From a bacterium (GTDB taxonomy: Bacteria > Cyanobacteriota > Vampirovibrionia > Gastranaerophilales > Gastranaerophilaceae): a DNA stretch of 60,287 nucleotides. Location of the stretch: positions 1 to 60,287 of the forward strand of contig JAFXYZ010000027.1 of the NCBI GenBank assembly GCA_017541465.1, given 5' to 3'. The notes below the pieces were generated by a model. The model did no database searches, was not told where the DNA came from, and was given only the letters and a program-made list of their open reading frames with translations. Below, one piece after another: positions 1 through 5,970 of this stretch. Made by a program: the position numbers and the translations under genes. The stretch's first letter is position 1. Each line of letters begins with the position of its first letter.

Positions 1-244
1 AATACATAGTATCCAAAGCAACCTCTAATTTTGTCTTATTCATTGTGAGAGGCTCGTTCATACTGTTTGAAAAGTCAATAATGAATAATATCTTTTCTTT
101 TGAATCGTTGTAGTCACTCTGACTTGCATTATATTTGTAACCCGGTGTATATGAATAATTAAAATTATTCTTCGCAAAAACTATCCCTGTTGATGTTAAA
201 AGTATAAATAAAAGTATTATTGAGCCTAAAAATTTTTGTTTCAT
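1..244 (-). CDS. Secreted VWA-domain protein, N-terminal part (runs off the window)
   Basis: Translating the minus strand from the ATG at 244-242 gives 81 residues with no stop before the window edge. The start is a signal peptide: MKQK, a hydrophobic stretch to about residue 20, and a likely cleavage after VFA. After a Tyr/Asn-rich linker comes ILFIIDFSNSMNE (about residues 52-64), which holds the D-x-S-x-S metal-site (MIDAS) motif at the start of a von Willebrand factor A domain. VWA domains bind proteins through a divalent metal; the partner is unknown here. A good ribosome site (GAGAGGAAAT) lies just upstream of the ATG and an extended -10 box lies at 317-325. The signal and MIDAS motif are visible; the rest of the protein is not. 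Confidence 0.8.
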   Translation of the reverse strand, partial: MKQKFLGSIILLFILLTSTGIVFAKNNFNYSYTPGYKYNASQSDYNDSKEKILFIIDFSNSMNEPLTMNKTKLEVALDTMY

Positions 245-316
245 ATTTCCTCTCGTATATTCAGAAGATTAACAAAGAAAATCCTTCCTGTCATCACCAA
301 AAGTCTTACAACATTG

Positions 317-325
317 ATTATATCA
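317..325 (-). promoter_or_regulatory. Extended -10 promoter element for the VWA gene
   Basis: Read on the minus strand this is TGATATAAT, a consensus -10 with the TGn extension, about 70 nt upstream of the VWA start codon. The same nonamer precedes pcrA (5924-5932) and the M24 peptidase gene (10764-10772). Confidence 0.5.
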
Positions 326-375
326 TCTATCTGATAATATAAACGAAATATTAAAAAATTAGTTCAAAAATAACA

Positions 376-406
376 AAAAAGAGCCCTTTTGAAGGCTCTT
401 TTTGTT
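376..406 (-). terminator. Rho-independent terminator after the 54-aa gene
   Basis: A 10-bp stem (AAAAAGAGCC paired with GGCTCTTTTT, positions 376-385 and 394-403) has an 8-nt loop and T runs on both strands. It sits 20 nt past the stop of the minus-strand 54-aa gene, so it probably serves that gene. It also separates it from the VWA gene. Confidence 0.75.
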
Positions 407-425
407 GAATATATTGTATTGAGAA

Positions 426-590
426 CTAATGCCAGCCTAAGATTTTCTTAGACCAAGTAAAATTGTCAATATCAAGACCGTTGAAGGTGGTTTTAATGCA
501 CTGCTTCTTTAAATATTGTTCAAATTCTTCAGTAAATTTTGACTTCAAACTCGGCTTTTCTGCTTTGAAATCTACGACAAGTTTACTCAT
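426..590 (-). CDS. Small 54-aa protein of unknown function
   Basis: The ATG at 590-588 opens a 54-codon frame ending at TAG (428-426). It starts MSKLVVDFKAEKPSLK and ends KKILGWH. An almost ideal Shine-Dalgarno (AAGGAGATG) lies 5-6 nt before the ATG and a strong terminator follows, so the gene has start, stop, ribosome site and terminator despite its size. It is soluble and charged, with one Cys (about residue 32) and no signal or membrane segment. I do not recognise the family. AT-rich sequence upstream contains TATAAT-like boxes (around 669-674 on the minus strand). Confidence 0.6.
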   Translation of the reverse strand: MSKLVVDFKAEKPSLKSKFTEEFEQYLKKQCIKTTFNGLDIDNFTWSKKILGWH

Positions 591-794
591 AGTTCATCTC
601 CTTATTATTATTTGTTACTTATATGAAATAGCCATGTGGCCCGATTTTTTCTTCCACTTAATACTATAATTATAACATATATTATATTTGTCCTTTTCGG
701 CAGAATTTATAATGGTTTATTAAAATAATTGTTATACTTGTAATAGAATACTTGTAAAATTTAATTAATTAAATTGTTTATTTAACTTAAAAAT

Positions 795-1949
795 TTAATC
801 ATTAAATTTAGGATTTACTGCAAGCCATTTATAAGCGGGGTTTTCGTCATTCTGAGGTATATCAGTCACAAAAGTACCGCCGTATCTTCCCCTGATGAAG
901 TTCAGATAACCCTGCTGAGCAAGATTTTGAAGTGCTTTTCTGATTGTATTTGAGCTTACATCAAGAAGTTCAGAGAGTTCTTCCATAGAAGGAAGTTTAT
1001 CCCCGATTTTATATTCGGTAATAATAATGTTTTTAATTTTATTCTCAATTTTTTGATAGCTGTATTGCATAGCAGTCTGAGCCGAAGCAAAAATCGAGTT
1101 TTCAATTTTAGGCTGAAGCGCAGGGGAATCCGGCATTTTAATTAATGTTGTACCGTATTGTCCTCTTCTCGTGAATAAAATACCTTCATCAACAAGAGAT
1201 GAAATAGCATCGTGCATTGTTTTTATGCTTACATTGAACTTTTCAGCCAGGCTCTCATGTGAATTAATTTTATCCCCGATTTTGTAGTTATCTTTAATGA
1301 AATCTTTTAATTCCTCTTTAACCTTATCAACAAGAGTGCTTGTCTGAATATCGGTTAATATTTCAAAGTCATCAAGAGAAATATTTTTCGGAACAGATTT
1401 TAAAATCCAGTTTGCATCGTTTCCTCTTGTCTGGCGGGAAGATAAAATACCTAAATTACATAAATATTCGTAAGCAAGTCTTACTGTGTTGGTTGAAACA
1501 CCCAAGTCATCAGCCATTTTTCTTGTTGAAGGAATGGGAGAACCGACTTTAATGTGCTTTTGGATAATAATTGCCTGAATACTGTCAATAATTTTTTCTC
1601 TTTTGGTTGTTAATTTTCTGACAGGGGCAATAGGGTTTGTTGCGTTGTTGACGGAAACCATAGTACCGATTTTTTGTTTTGAAGTCAAATATCCTTCATC
1701 TTCAACGTATCTGATAGCATTTTGAACAGTGCCTATGCTGACACCCAGATAGCTCGAAAGCTGAGATTTATTCGGCAGAAGGTCGTTATTCTTAATCTTG
1801 TTCGATTTAAAGAGTGAAGTGAGCCAGTTTATAATCCATTTTTTAATAACAACATCCTTTGATTCATATGATGCAGAGAAATCCGGGATTTGTTTTGGAA
1901 GCTCATTTATATCAATTTTTCGTTGTTTTAATTCTGTCACAATTAACAT
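795..1949 (-). CDS. Transcription regulator with four tandem GntR-type winged helices
   Basis: This 384-aa protein consists almost entirely of four consecutive GntR-like winged helix-turn-helix units, at about residues 35-100, 115-180, 205-272 and 298-363. Each has the family pattern: KIxxxIKxxI, then G..LPS...LA..L.VS..TV..A...L...G.L, then a wing with RG.YGG or similar. Units 3 and 4 are nearest the consensus (KIGDKLPSMEELSELLDVSS). Ordinary GntR regulators have one such unit plus an effector-binding domain; no effector domain (FadR, UTRA or aminotransferase type) is seen. DNA binding is well supported; target and signal are unknown. The ATG has its AGG directly next to it, so the true start may be the GTG at codon 4, which is better spaced from AAAAAGG. 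A TATAAT box lies at 2054-2059 (minus strand). Confidence 0.85.
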   Translation of the reverse strand: MLIVTELKQRKIDINELPKQIPDFSASYESKDVVIKKWIINWLTSLFKSNKIKNNDLLPNKSQLSSYLGVSIGTVQNAIRYVEDEGYLTSKQKIGTMVSVNNATNPIAPVRKLTTKREKIIDSIQAIIIQKHIKVGSPIPSTRKMADDLGVSTNTVRLAYEYLCNLGILSSRQTRGNDANWILKSVPKNISLDDFEILTDIQTSTLVDKVKEELKDFIKDNYKIGDKINSHESLAEKFNVSIKTMHDAISSLVDEGILFTRRGQYGTTLIKMPDSPALQPKIENSIFASAQTAMQYSYQKIENKIKNIIITEYKIGDKLPSMEELSELLDVSSNTIRKALQNLAQQGYLNFIRGRYGGTFVTDIPQNDENPAYKWLAVNPKFND

Positions 1950-2397
1950 CCTTTTTATTTTCCTCTCTAATTATAAATACAGATGAGAAATTTTTTGTTA
2001 TTGTGACCGGAAATCTTAAACTTTTGTTACTTTAAAAAACAATTTTTTGCTAAATTATATTAACAAAAGCACTTCAACATAGCGCGAATTTAGTGACATA
2101 AAATATTTGCGTTACAGACCTTTTAGAATTGATAACTCAACGTCTAAACTCGTTAGCTCTCTGTATAATTTTAGGCAAAAAAAATGTTTGCAGTAGTGCA
2201 AACATCAAATAAACACGAGGATATTAAGAGAGAGAGAGTAATCTTTTGTTGAATCATTGTGTCTAAAATGACTGATTCGTTTTTTTTGGTGGTCTTTGGT
2301 TCTTTCTGACTTAATAACCTCTGGTACTTATATAAAGTATTTTTTTATTTGGAAATTGACTATTTGACTCAATTCCTTTAATATTTCTTTACATTAA
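1950..2397. other. Gene-free stretch between the GntR-type gene and the response regulator
   Basis: No credible reading frame is seen in these 448 nt. The left part holds the probable promoter of the GntR-type gene (minus-strand TATAAT at 2054-2059). The middle holds the terminator at 2177-2205. From there to 2397 it looks like the 3' untranslated region of the leftward response-regulator transcript, with an AG-repeat tract near 2227-2239 and a weak dyad GAATCA...TGATTC (2251-2278) followed by T residues. No tRNA or known RNA motif was recognised. Confidence 0.5.
2177..2205 (-). terminator. Rho-independent terminator for the response-regulator transcript
   Basis: A perfect 9-bp stem (ATGTTTGCA / TGCAAACAT, 2184-2192 and 2197-2205) with a 4-nt loop is followed, on the minus strand, by a run of seven T. 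It ends transcripts moving left from the response-regulator gene, leaving a 3' UTR of about 190 nt. A role as an operator dyad for the neighbouring GntR-type gene is a less likely alternative. Confidence 0.65.
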
Positions 2398-3066
2398 TTA
2401 TACAATCCCCTCTCTGAGGGCTTTTACGGCAACCTGGGTTCTGTCATCGACTAGAAATTTTTGAATAATATTACAAACATGTGCCTTTGCAGTATGCTCA
2501 GAAATACACAAAATCTTTGCAATTTCGCTGTTAGATTTCCCGTCAACAACCAGCTTCAAGACTTCATACTCTCTGTTTGTAAGGTTTGCGTGTTTAGCTT
2601 TAAAATTTGAGTTTGAAATTTTGGTCTTATGAACAAGATGAATATTGTTGCTTCTAATTATTTTGACGGCCCTGTGGTCTATCCAGAGAGAGCCATCCTT
2701 AACCGTTCTTATGATAAACATAAGGTCATCAGAGTTAATATCCTTGTAAACAAGAGCAAAAACACCTGTTTCGAGAGCATCTTTTACATATTTATCGCAT
2801 AAATCACCCGAAATAATAATTATTTTGGCATCCGGATTTTTCTCTCTGATTTCCCTGGAAGCCTTAATACCGTTAATATCAGGGAGGATAATGTCCATTA
2901 AAATCACATTCGGACGCTTCAGAAGTGCCTTTGAAACAGCCTCTCTTCCGCTTCCCGTCTCATCTATGACTACAATATCCTCTGAATCATCAAAAAGAGT
3001 TTTCAAACCGGCTCTTATAATCTTCTGGTCTTCAACAATCATTAAGGTAATTTTATCTTCACTCAT
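2398..3066 (-). CDS. NarL/FixJ-type response regulator
   Basis: A 222-aa two-component response regulator. Residues 6-122 form the receiver: acidic pocket E12/D13, phospho-acceptor D58 in ILMDIILPDING, S86 in the ISG switch position and the conserved K108. Residues 158-222 are a LuxR-type helix-turn-helix (LTNREYEVLKLVVDGKSNSE, then IA..L.IS..TA..HV..I..K). It should bind DNA after phosphorylation by a sensor kinase, but no kinase gene lies nearby, so it is an orphan here. The start is backed by CGGAGAAAATTT upstream. Two copies of the ATCG...TAGAT motif lie 120-210 nt upstream and could be its control sites; that is inference. Confidence 0.9.
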   Translation of the reverse strand: MSEDKITLMIVEDQKIIRAGLKTLFDDSEDIVVIDETGSGREAVSKALLKRPNVILMDIILPDINGIKASREIREKNPDAKIIIISGDLCDKYVKDALETGVFALVYKDINSDDLMFIIRTVKDGSLWIDHRAVKIIRSNNIHLVHKTKISNSNFKAKHANLTNREYEVLKLVVDGKSNSEIAKILCISEHTAKAHVCNIIQKFLVDDRTQVAVKALREGIV

Positions 3067-3187
3067 AAATTTTCTCCGTTAATGATTATGAAATTATTTT
3101 TTTGAAAAATAATTATCCAAATTAATATTTTTTTTAACTATTAAAAATTTTTTAAAAATTAAAATTTTAAATTTGTTATCACAATAA

Positions 3188-3216
3188 ATCGAATAGATAT
3201 ATAGCTATAATATTTT
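3188..3216 (+). repeat. Roughly 29-bp AT-rich motif, copy 1
   Basis: ATCGAATAGATATATAGC followed by TATAATATTTT. It matches copy 3 (3912-3940) at 24 of 29 positions without gaps. It lies upstream of the response-regulator gene. Possible protein-binding site; unidentified. Confidence 0.45.
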
Positions 3217-3245
3217 CAATAATGTTATAAATATTATTAATATAT

Positions 3246-3276
3246 ATCGTGTAGATTTATATAGATAAAATATTAA
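3246..3276 (+). repeat. Roughly 29-bp AT-rich motif, copy 2
   Basis: Starts ATCGTGTAGATTTATA and ends AAATATTAA. It matches copy 3 if two extra bases are allowed in the middle. It is 58 bp from copy 1, in the same direction. Confidence 0.4.
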
Positions 3277-3291
3277 CAGGGAGTTTAAGAA

Positions 3292-3699
3292 TCAGAATTT
3301 AATAACCCCAAACTGACCTGTAAAAATTCCGTAGAAAAGAGAAAAGAATACATAAAGCAAAATTATTGCAAGCGCAAAGAGAAGAAGTGTGAAAAGAACA
3401 AATACTGCGCAGGAAAGAATAATTGCTACGGAATAGAGAAAATCATATTTCTTTTCAATTTCTGAGTAATCAAGGAAAGTTAAAAATCTTCTGAAAATAG
3501 CAATATAAATTACAACGGAAATAATTATCGCAATAAAAAGTTTCGGAATCATATAATTGAGGTTGGAATCTTTAAACATGAGAAGATAATCAATCCAGCA
3601 GGTAAACGCAAAAGCAATTACAAAATAAACGAGAGTAAGAGCTATACTCATATTTCGTTTTGCAAAAGTATCAAATGTTAAGTTGTCATCCTTCTTCAT
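3292..3699 (-). CDS. Small multi-pass membrane protein
   Basis: This 135-aa protein is very hydrophobic. Likely membrane helices are at about residues 16-42, 48-70 and two close-packed ones within 83-128. The first 15 residues and the loops hold most of the charge (KKDDN, RRF, EIEKK). No family is recognised and no catalytic motif is seen. AAGGTT lies upstream of the ATG as a moderate ribosome site. It is transcribed away from the FAD oxidoreductase across a 287-nt region rich in dyads, so the two may share control. Confidence 0.6.
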   Translation of the reverse strand: MKKDDNLTFDTFAKRNMSIALTLVYFVIAFAFTCWIDYLLMFKDSNLNYMIPKLFIAIIISVVIYIAIFRRFLTFLDYSEIEKKYDFLYSVAIILSCAVFVLFTLLLFALAIILLYVFFSLFYGIFTGQFGVIKF

Positions 3700-3771
3700 A
3701 TAATTAACCTTATATATCCCTATATAAAAATAATATCATTTGAGTTTTATAGTTCAAATATTTAACAATTT

Positions 3772-3789
3772 ATTCACAATATTGTGAAT
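3772..3789. promoter_or_regulatory. Perfect 18-bp palindrome, candidate operator
   Basis: ATTCACAATATTGTGAAT is a perfect dyad with no spacer, in the divergent region between the small membrane protein (start 3699) and the FAD oxidoreductase (start 3987). It has the size of a dimeric repressor site. No T run follows it, so it is not a terminator. Confidence 0.5.
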
Positions 3790-3805
3790 CGCAGAATTAA
3801 ACATC

Positions 3806-3819
3806 GACCTCAGGAGGTC
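3806..3819. promoter_or_regulatory. GACCTC/GAGGTC dyad
   Basis: GACCTCAGGAGGTC is a perfect 6+6 inverted repeat around AG, followed on the plus strand by ATTTTTG. It could be a second operator or a weak hairpin. There is no plus-strand gene upstream for it to terminate. Confidence 0.35.
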
Positions 3820-3911
3820 ATTTTTGATAAATTTATGTTATTTAAGGGGTATAAATCTATGTCAACTGTCTTAAAATCGGCCTTGTTACATAATATATAT
3901 TATAACTACCT

Positions 3912-3940
3912 ATCGTATAGATTTATAGCGATAATATTAA
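3912..3940 (+). repeat. Roughly 29-bp AT-rich motif, copy 3
   Basis: ATCGTATAGATTTATAGC followed by GATAATATTAA, 46 nt before the FAD oxidoreductase start. Its core ATAGATTTATA (3917-3927) also occurs inverted at 3850-3860, giving an 11-bp inverted repeat about 56 nt apart. See copies 1 and 2. Confidence 0.45.
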
Positions 3941-3986
3941 TATAAAAATCGTAAACTAATATTAAATAAATATCCCTGTTAAATAA

Positions 3987-5291
3987 ATGAATTATACTAA
4001 TAATATGGATAAATTAAAATATGATGTTGTAATAGTCGGCGGGGGTACATCAGGGGTTGCCTGCGCTTATACAAGCTCTAAGCTCGGACTTAAAATCCTT
4101 TTGCTCGAAAAGTCTGATGTATTAGGCGGTGCTATAACACAGGGACTTGTTATCCCTGCAATGAAAACCGATGATAAAAATATTAACAACGACTTTTATT
4201 ATGATTTAATTAAATATTCAAAAGAATTTAATGCGCAGATAAAATATTCAGACGAAAACGAAGGCTGGTTTAACCCGGAACTCTTAAAAATCGTTTTTGA
4301 TAAGATGCTATCAGATGTCAATTGTGATGTTTTGTTTTCTAGTGAAGTAATTAGTATCAACCCTCACCCCAGCCCTCTCCCCAAAGAGAGGGAGTCAGTG
4401 TTTTCTTTAAATATCATGTCAAGAATGTTATCGTTACATATCGAAACGAAATGTTTAATAGACGCAACAGCTAACGGAAAAATTTTTGAGATTTTAAATT
4501 TAAAATTTCAAAAAAAATTAAAAAATAATTTTCAGACACCAAGTTTAAGATTTATGATTTCAAATGTTGATTTGAAAGTTTTTGAAAAATGGATTATGGA
4601 GTTAGATAACGATAGAGAAGTTACAACCTCATGTAAGGTAAACGGGCAGATAAACCTTTCGACTGCATACACCTGGGATAAGAACAAGACCTGGGCTCTC
4701 AGGCCTGTATTTGAGAAGGCTATAGAAAATCATGACCTTGAAGTTGAGGATAGTGCCTATTTTCAGCTCTTCACAGTACCTTCTATGCCGAATACCGTTG
4801 CGATGAACTGCCCTCAAGTACTTATAAATAAAGATATTGAAACACCTTTTGAATACTCTGAGTGCTTAAAAACCGGAAGAGAAAAGGTTTTAAGACTTCA
4901 TAATTTCTGCAAAAAATATTTAAAAGGTTTTGAAAACTCTTTTATATCACATATCTCGGACACTCTTGGGATAAGAGAAGACAGAAGGGTTGAGGGTAAA
5001 TATATTTATACGAAAGATGATATTAGCAGTTCTAAAACATTTGATAATATTGCTTTTGCAGGTGATTATCCGATAGACATTCACTCAAACGATGAAAATG
5101 TCTGCGAAAGCATAAGACAAAACTACTATGTACCGATAGAGTGCCTTATGTCAAAAGATTACGATAATTTATTTGTCATCGGCAGGTGTTTAAGCGCTGA
5201 TTTTACATCTCAGAGCGCACTCAGAATACAAAGACACTGCTTTTCAATGGGCGAAGCCGTTGCAAAATATATAGCGCATAACAGAAAATAA
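3987..5291 (+). CDS. FAD-dependent oxidoreductase (FAD_oxidored family)
   Basis: A 434-aa flavoprotein. Residues 12-41 hold the Rossmann FAD site: VVIVGGGTSGVACAYTSS with GxGxxG-type glycines at 18-23 and the ribose-binding E41. LGGAITQG (about 46-53) follows, and the C-terminal FAD contact is NLFVIGRCLSADFTSQSA. This is the FAD-dependent oxidoreductase family seen in many gut bacteria; the substrate cannot be read from sequence. A proline-rich insert, NPHPSPLPKERE (about residues 125-136), is encoded by a palindromic repeat (4360-4394) and seems to be a later insertion in a loop. There is no clear Shine-Dalgarno before either the ATG at 3987 or the in-frame ATG at 4005. Confidence 0.8.
   Translation: MNYTNNMDKLKYDVVIVGGGTSGVACAYTSSKLGLKILLLEKSDVLGGAITQGLVIPAMKTDDKNINNDFYYDLIKYSKEFNAQIKYSDENEGWFNPELLKIVFDKMLSDVNCDVLFSSEVISINPHPSPLPKERESVFSLNIMSRMLSLHIETKCLIDATANGKIFEILNLKFQKKLKNNFQTPSLRFMISNVDLKVFEKWIMELDNDREVTTSCKVNGQINLSTAYTWDKNKTWALRPVFEKAIENHDLEVEDSAYFQLFTVPSMPNTVAMNCPQVLINKDIETPFEYSECLKTGREKVLRLHNFCKKYLKGFENSFISHISDTLGIREDRRVEGKYIYTKDDISSSKTFDNIAFAGDYPIDIHSNDENVCESIRQNYYVPIECLMSKDYDNLFVIGRCLSADFTSQSALRIQRHCFSMGEAVAKYIAHNRK
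4360..4394 (+). repeat. Palindromic CT-rich repeat inserted within a coding region
   Basis: A GC-rich stretch beginning CCCTCACCCC contains an inverted repeat CCCTCTC...GAGAGGG (4373-4379, 4386-4392). It resembles the intergenic palindromic repeats that give HPSPLP-type peptides when translated in many bacteria. Here it keeps the FAD oxidoreductase frame open. Its composition contrasts with the AT-rich gene around it. Confidence 0.6.
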
Positions 5292-5324
5292 TCTGAAATG
5301 CGCTTTTAAAAATTATATTAAATA

Positions 5325-5885
5325 TTAATCTAAATAGAAAGCAGTAACGACCTTATGGGAATCTTCAGCATACTCAATTGCTTTATACAAAGTATTTGAA
5401 GTATGTGAGAGGAAGCAAATTAACTGCTGACCTTCATCGATGATTTCTCTGTTACAAACACGGCTTGCATCAGCGAGTGTCATCATTGACCTATCGGGAT
5501 GTTCGATGATATGAGGAACACCGATTAACTGATCCTGAACGTCAGAGGGCTGCTGGCCGATGGTCTGAGGAAGAATAACTCTGAGTTTATCAGGGTTTGC
5601 CTTCATAGCACCTCGTATTGTTGCTGCGTTTGTTCCGCTTGAACCACCTGAAGTGATGATAGTGTTACCCTGAACAACGAGTGCATAGGCAAGCACCTCA
5701 ATAATCTGCTGATGAGTTATCGGCAGATTACGGCTTCCGATGATAGCAACTTTCTTGGCTGACTGCTGAATTGTAGCAAGCTCCATAGCAAGTTCATCAA
5801 CGTTGTCTTCATTGTGGTCTTCGACTTTGTCCAAATCATCAAGAGGAACCATAATTGATTGTTCTTGTTTGTTTTCGTCCGACAT
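5325..5885 (-). CDS. DprA/SMF-like Rossmann protein of cyanobacterial type
   Basis: A 186-aa protein. After an acidic N-terminal 45 residues comes one Rossmann-like domain: KKVAIIGSRNLPITHQQ, ALVVQGNTIITSGGSSGTNA, IRGAMKANPDKLRVILPQ, SRVCNREI, QQLICFLSHTSNT and the end HKVVTAFYLD. This pattern is, from memory, very close to short cyanobacterial proteins annotated DNA recombination-mediator protein A, which share the SGG..GTNA..IRGAM and CNKEI...QQLICF segments. DprA loads RecA on single-stranded DNA during transformation, but this short form lacks the other DprA domains. A lysine decarboxylase/LOG-like nucleotide-binding fold is the alternative. Stand-alone gene on the minus strand, divergent from pcrA. 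Confidence 0.75.
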   Translation of the reverse strand: MSDENKQEQSIMVPLDDLDKVEDHNEDNVDELAMELATIQQSAKKVAIIGSRNLPITHQQIIEVLAYALVVQGNTIITSGGSSGTNAATIRGAMKANPDKLRVILPQTIGQQPSDVQDQLIGVPHIIEHPDRSMMTLADASRVCNREIIDEGQQLICFLSHTSNTLYKAIEYAEDSHKVVTAFYLD

Positions 5886-5923
5886 TTAATTTCCTGTTCA
5901 ATTTACTTTAAAAATATCTTTTA

Positions 5924-5932
5924 TGATATAAT
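5924..5932 (+). promoter_or_regulatory. Extended -10 promoter element for pcrA
   Basis: TGATATAAT, 38 nt before the pcrA ATG. No good -35 is visible at 17 bp, as expected for an extended -10 promoter. Confidence 0.5.
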
Positions 5933-5970
5933 ACATATATTACCACAAAATTTGAAAAATAAAAGAGATA

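Noticed and set aside
463-669. 68-codon plus-strand frame
   Set aside because: It covers the antisense of the well-supported 54-aa minus-strand gene and AT-rich promoter DNA, and lacks a ribosome site.
2251-2288. GAATCA...TGATTC dyad followed by T residues as a rightward terminator
   Set aside because: The stem is only 6 bp with a long loop, and no rightward transcript is known upstream.
4629-4817. Minus-strand frame within the FAD oxidoreductase
   Set aside because: Pure antisense shadow of a well-supported gene; no ribosome site.
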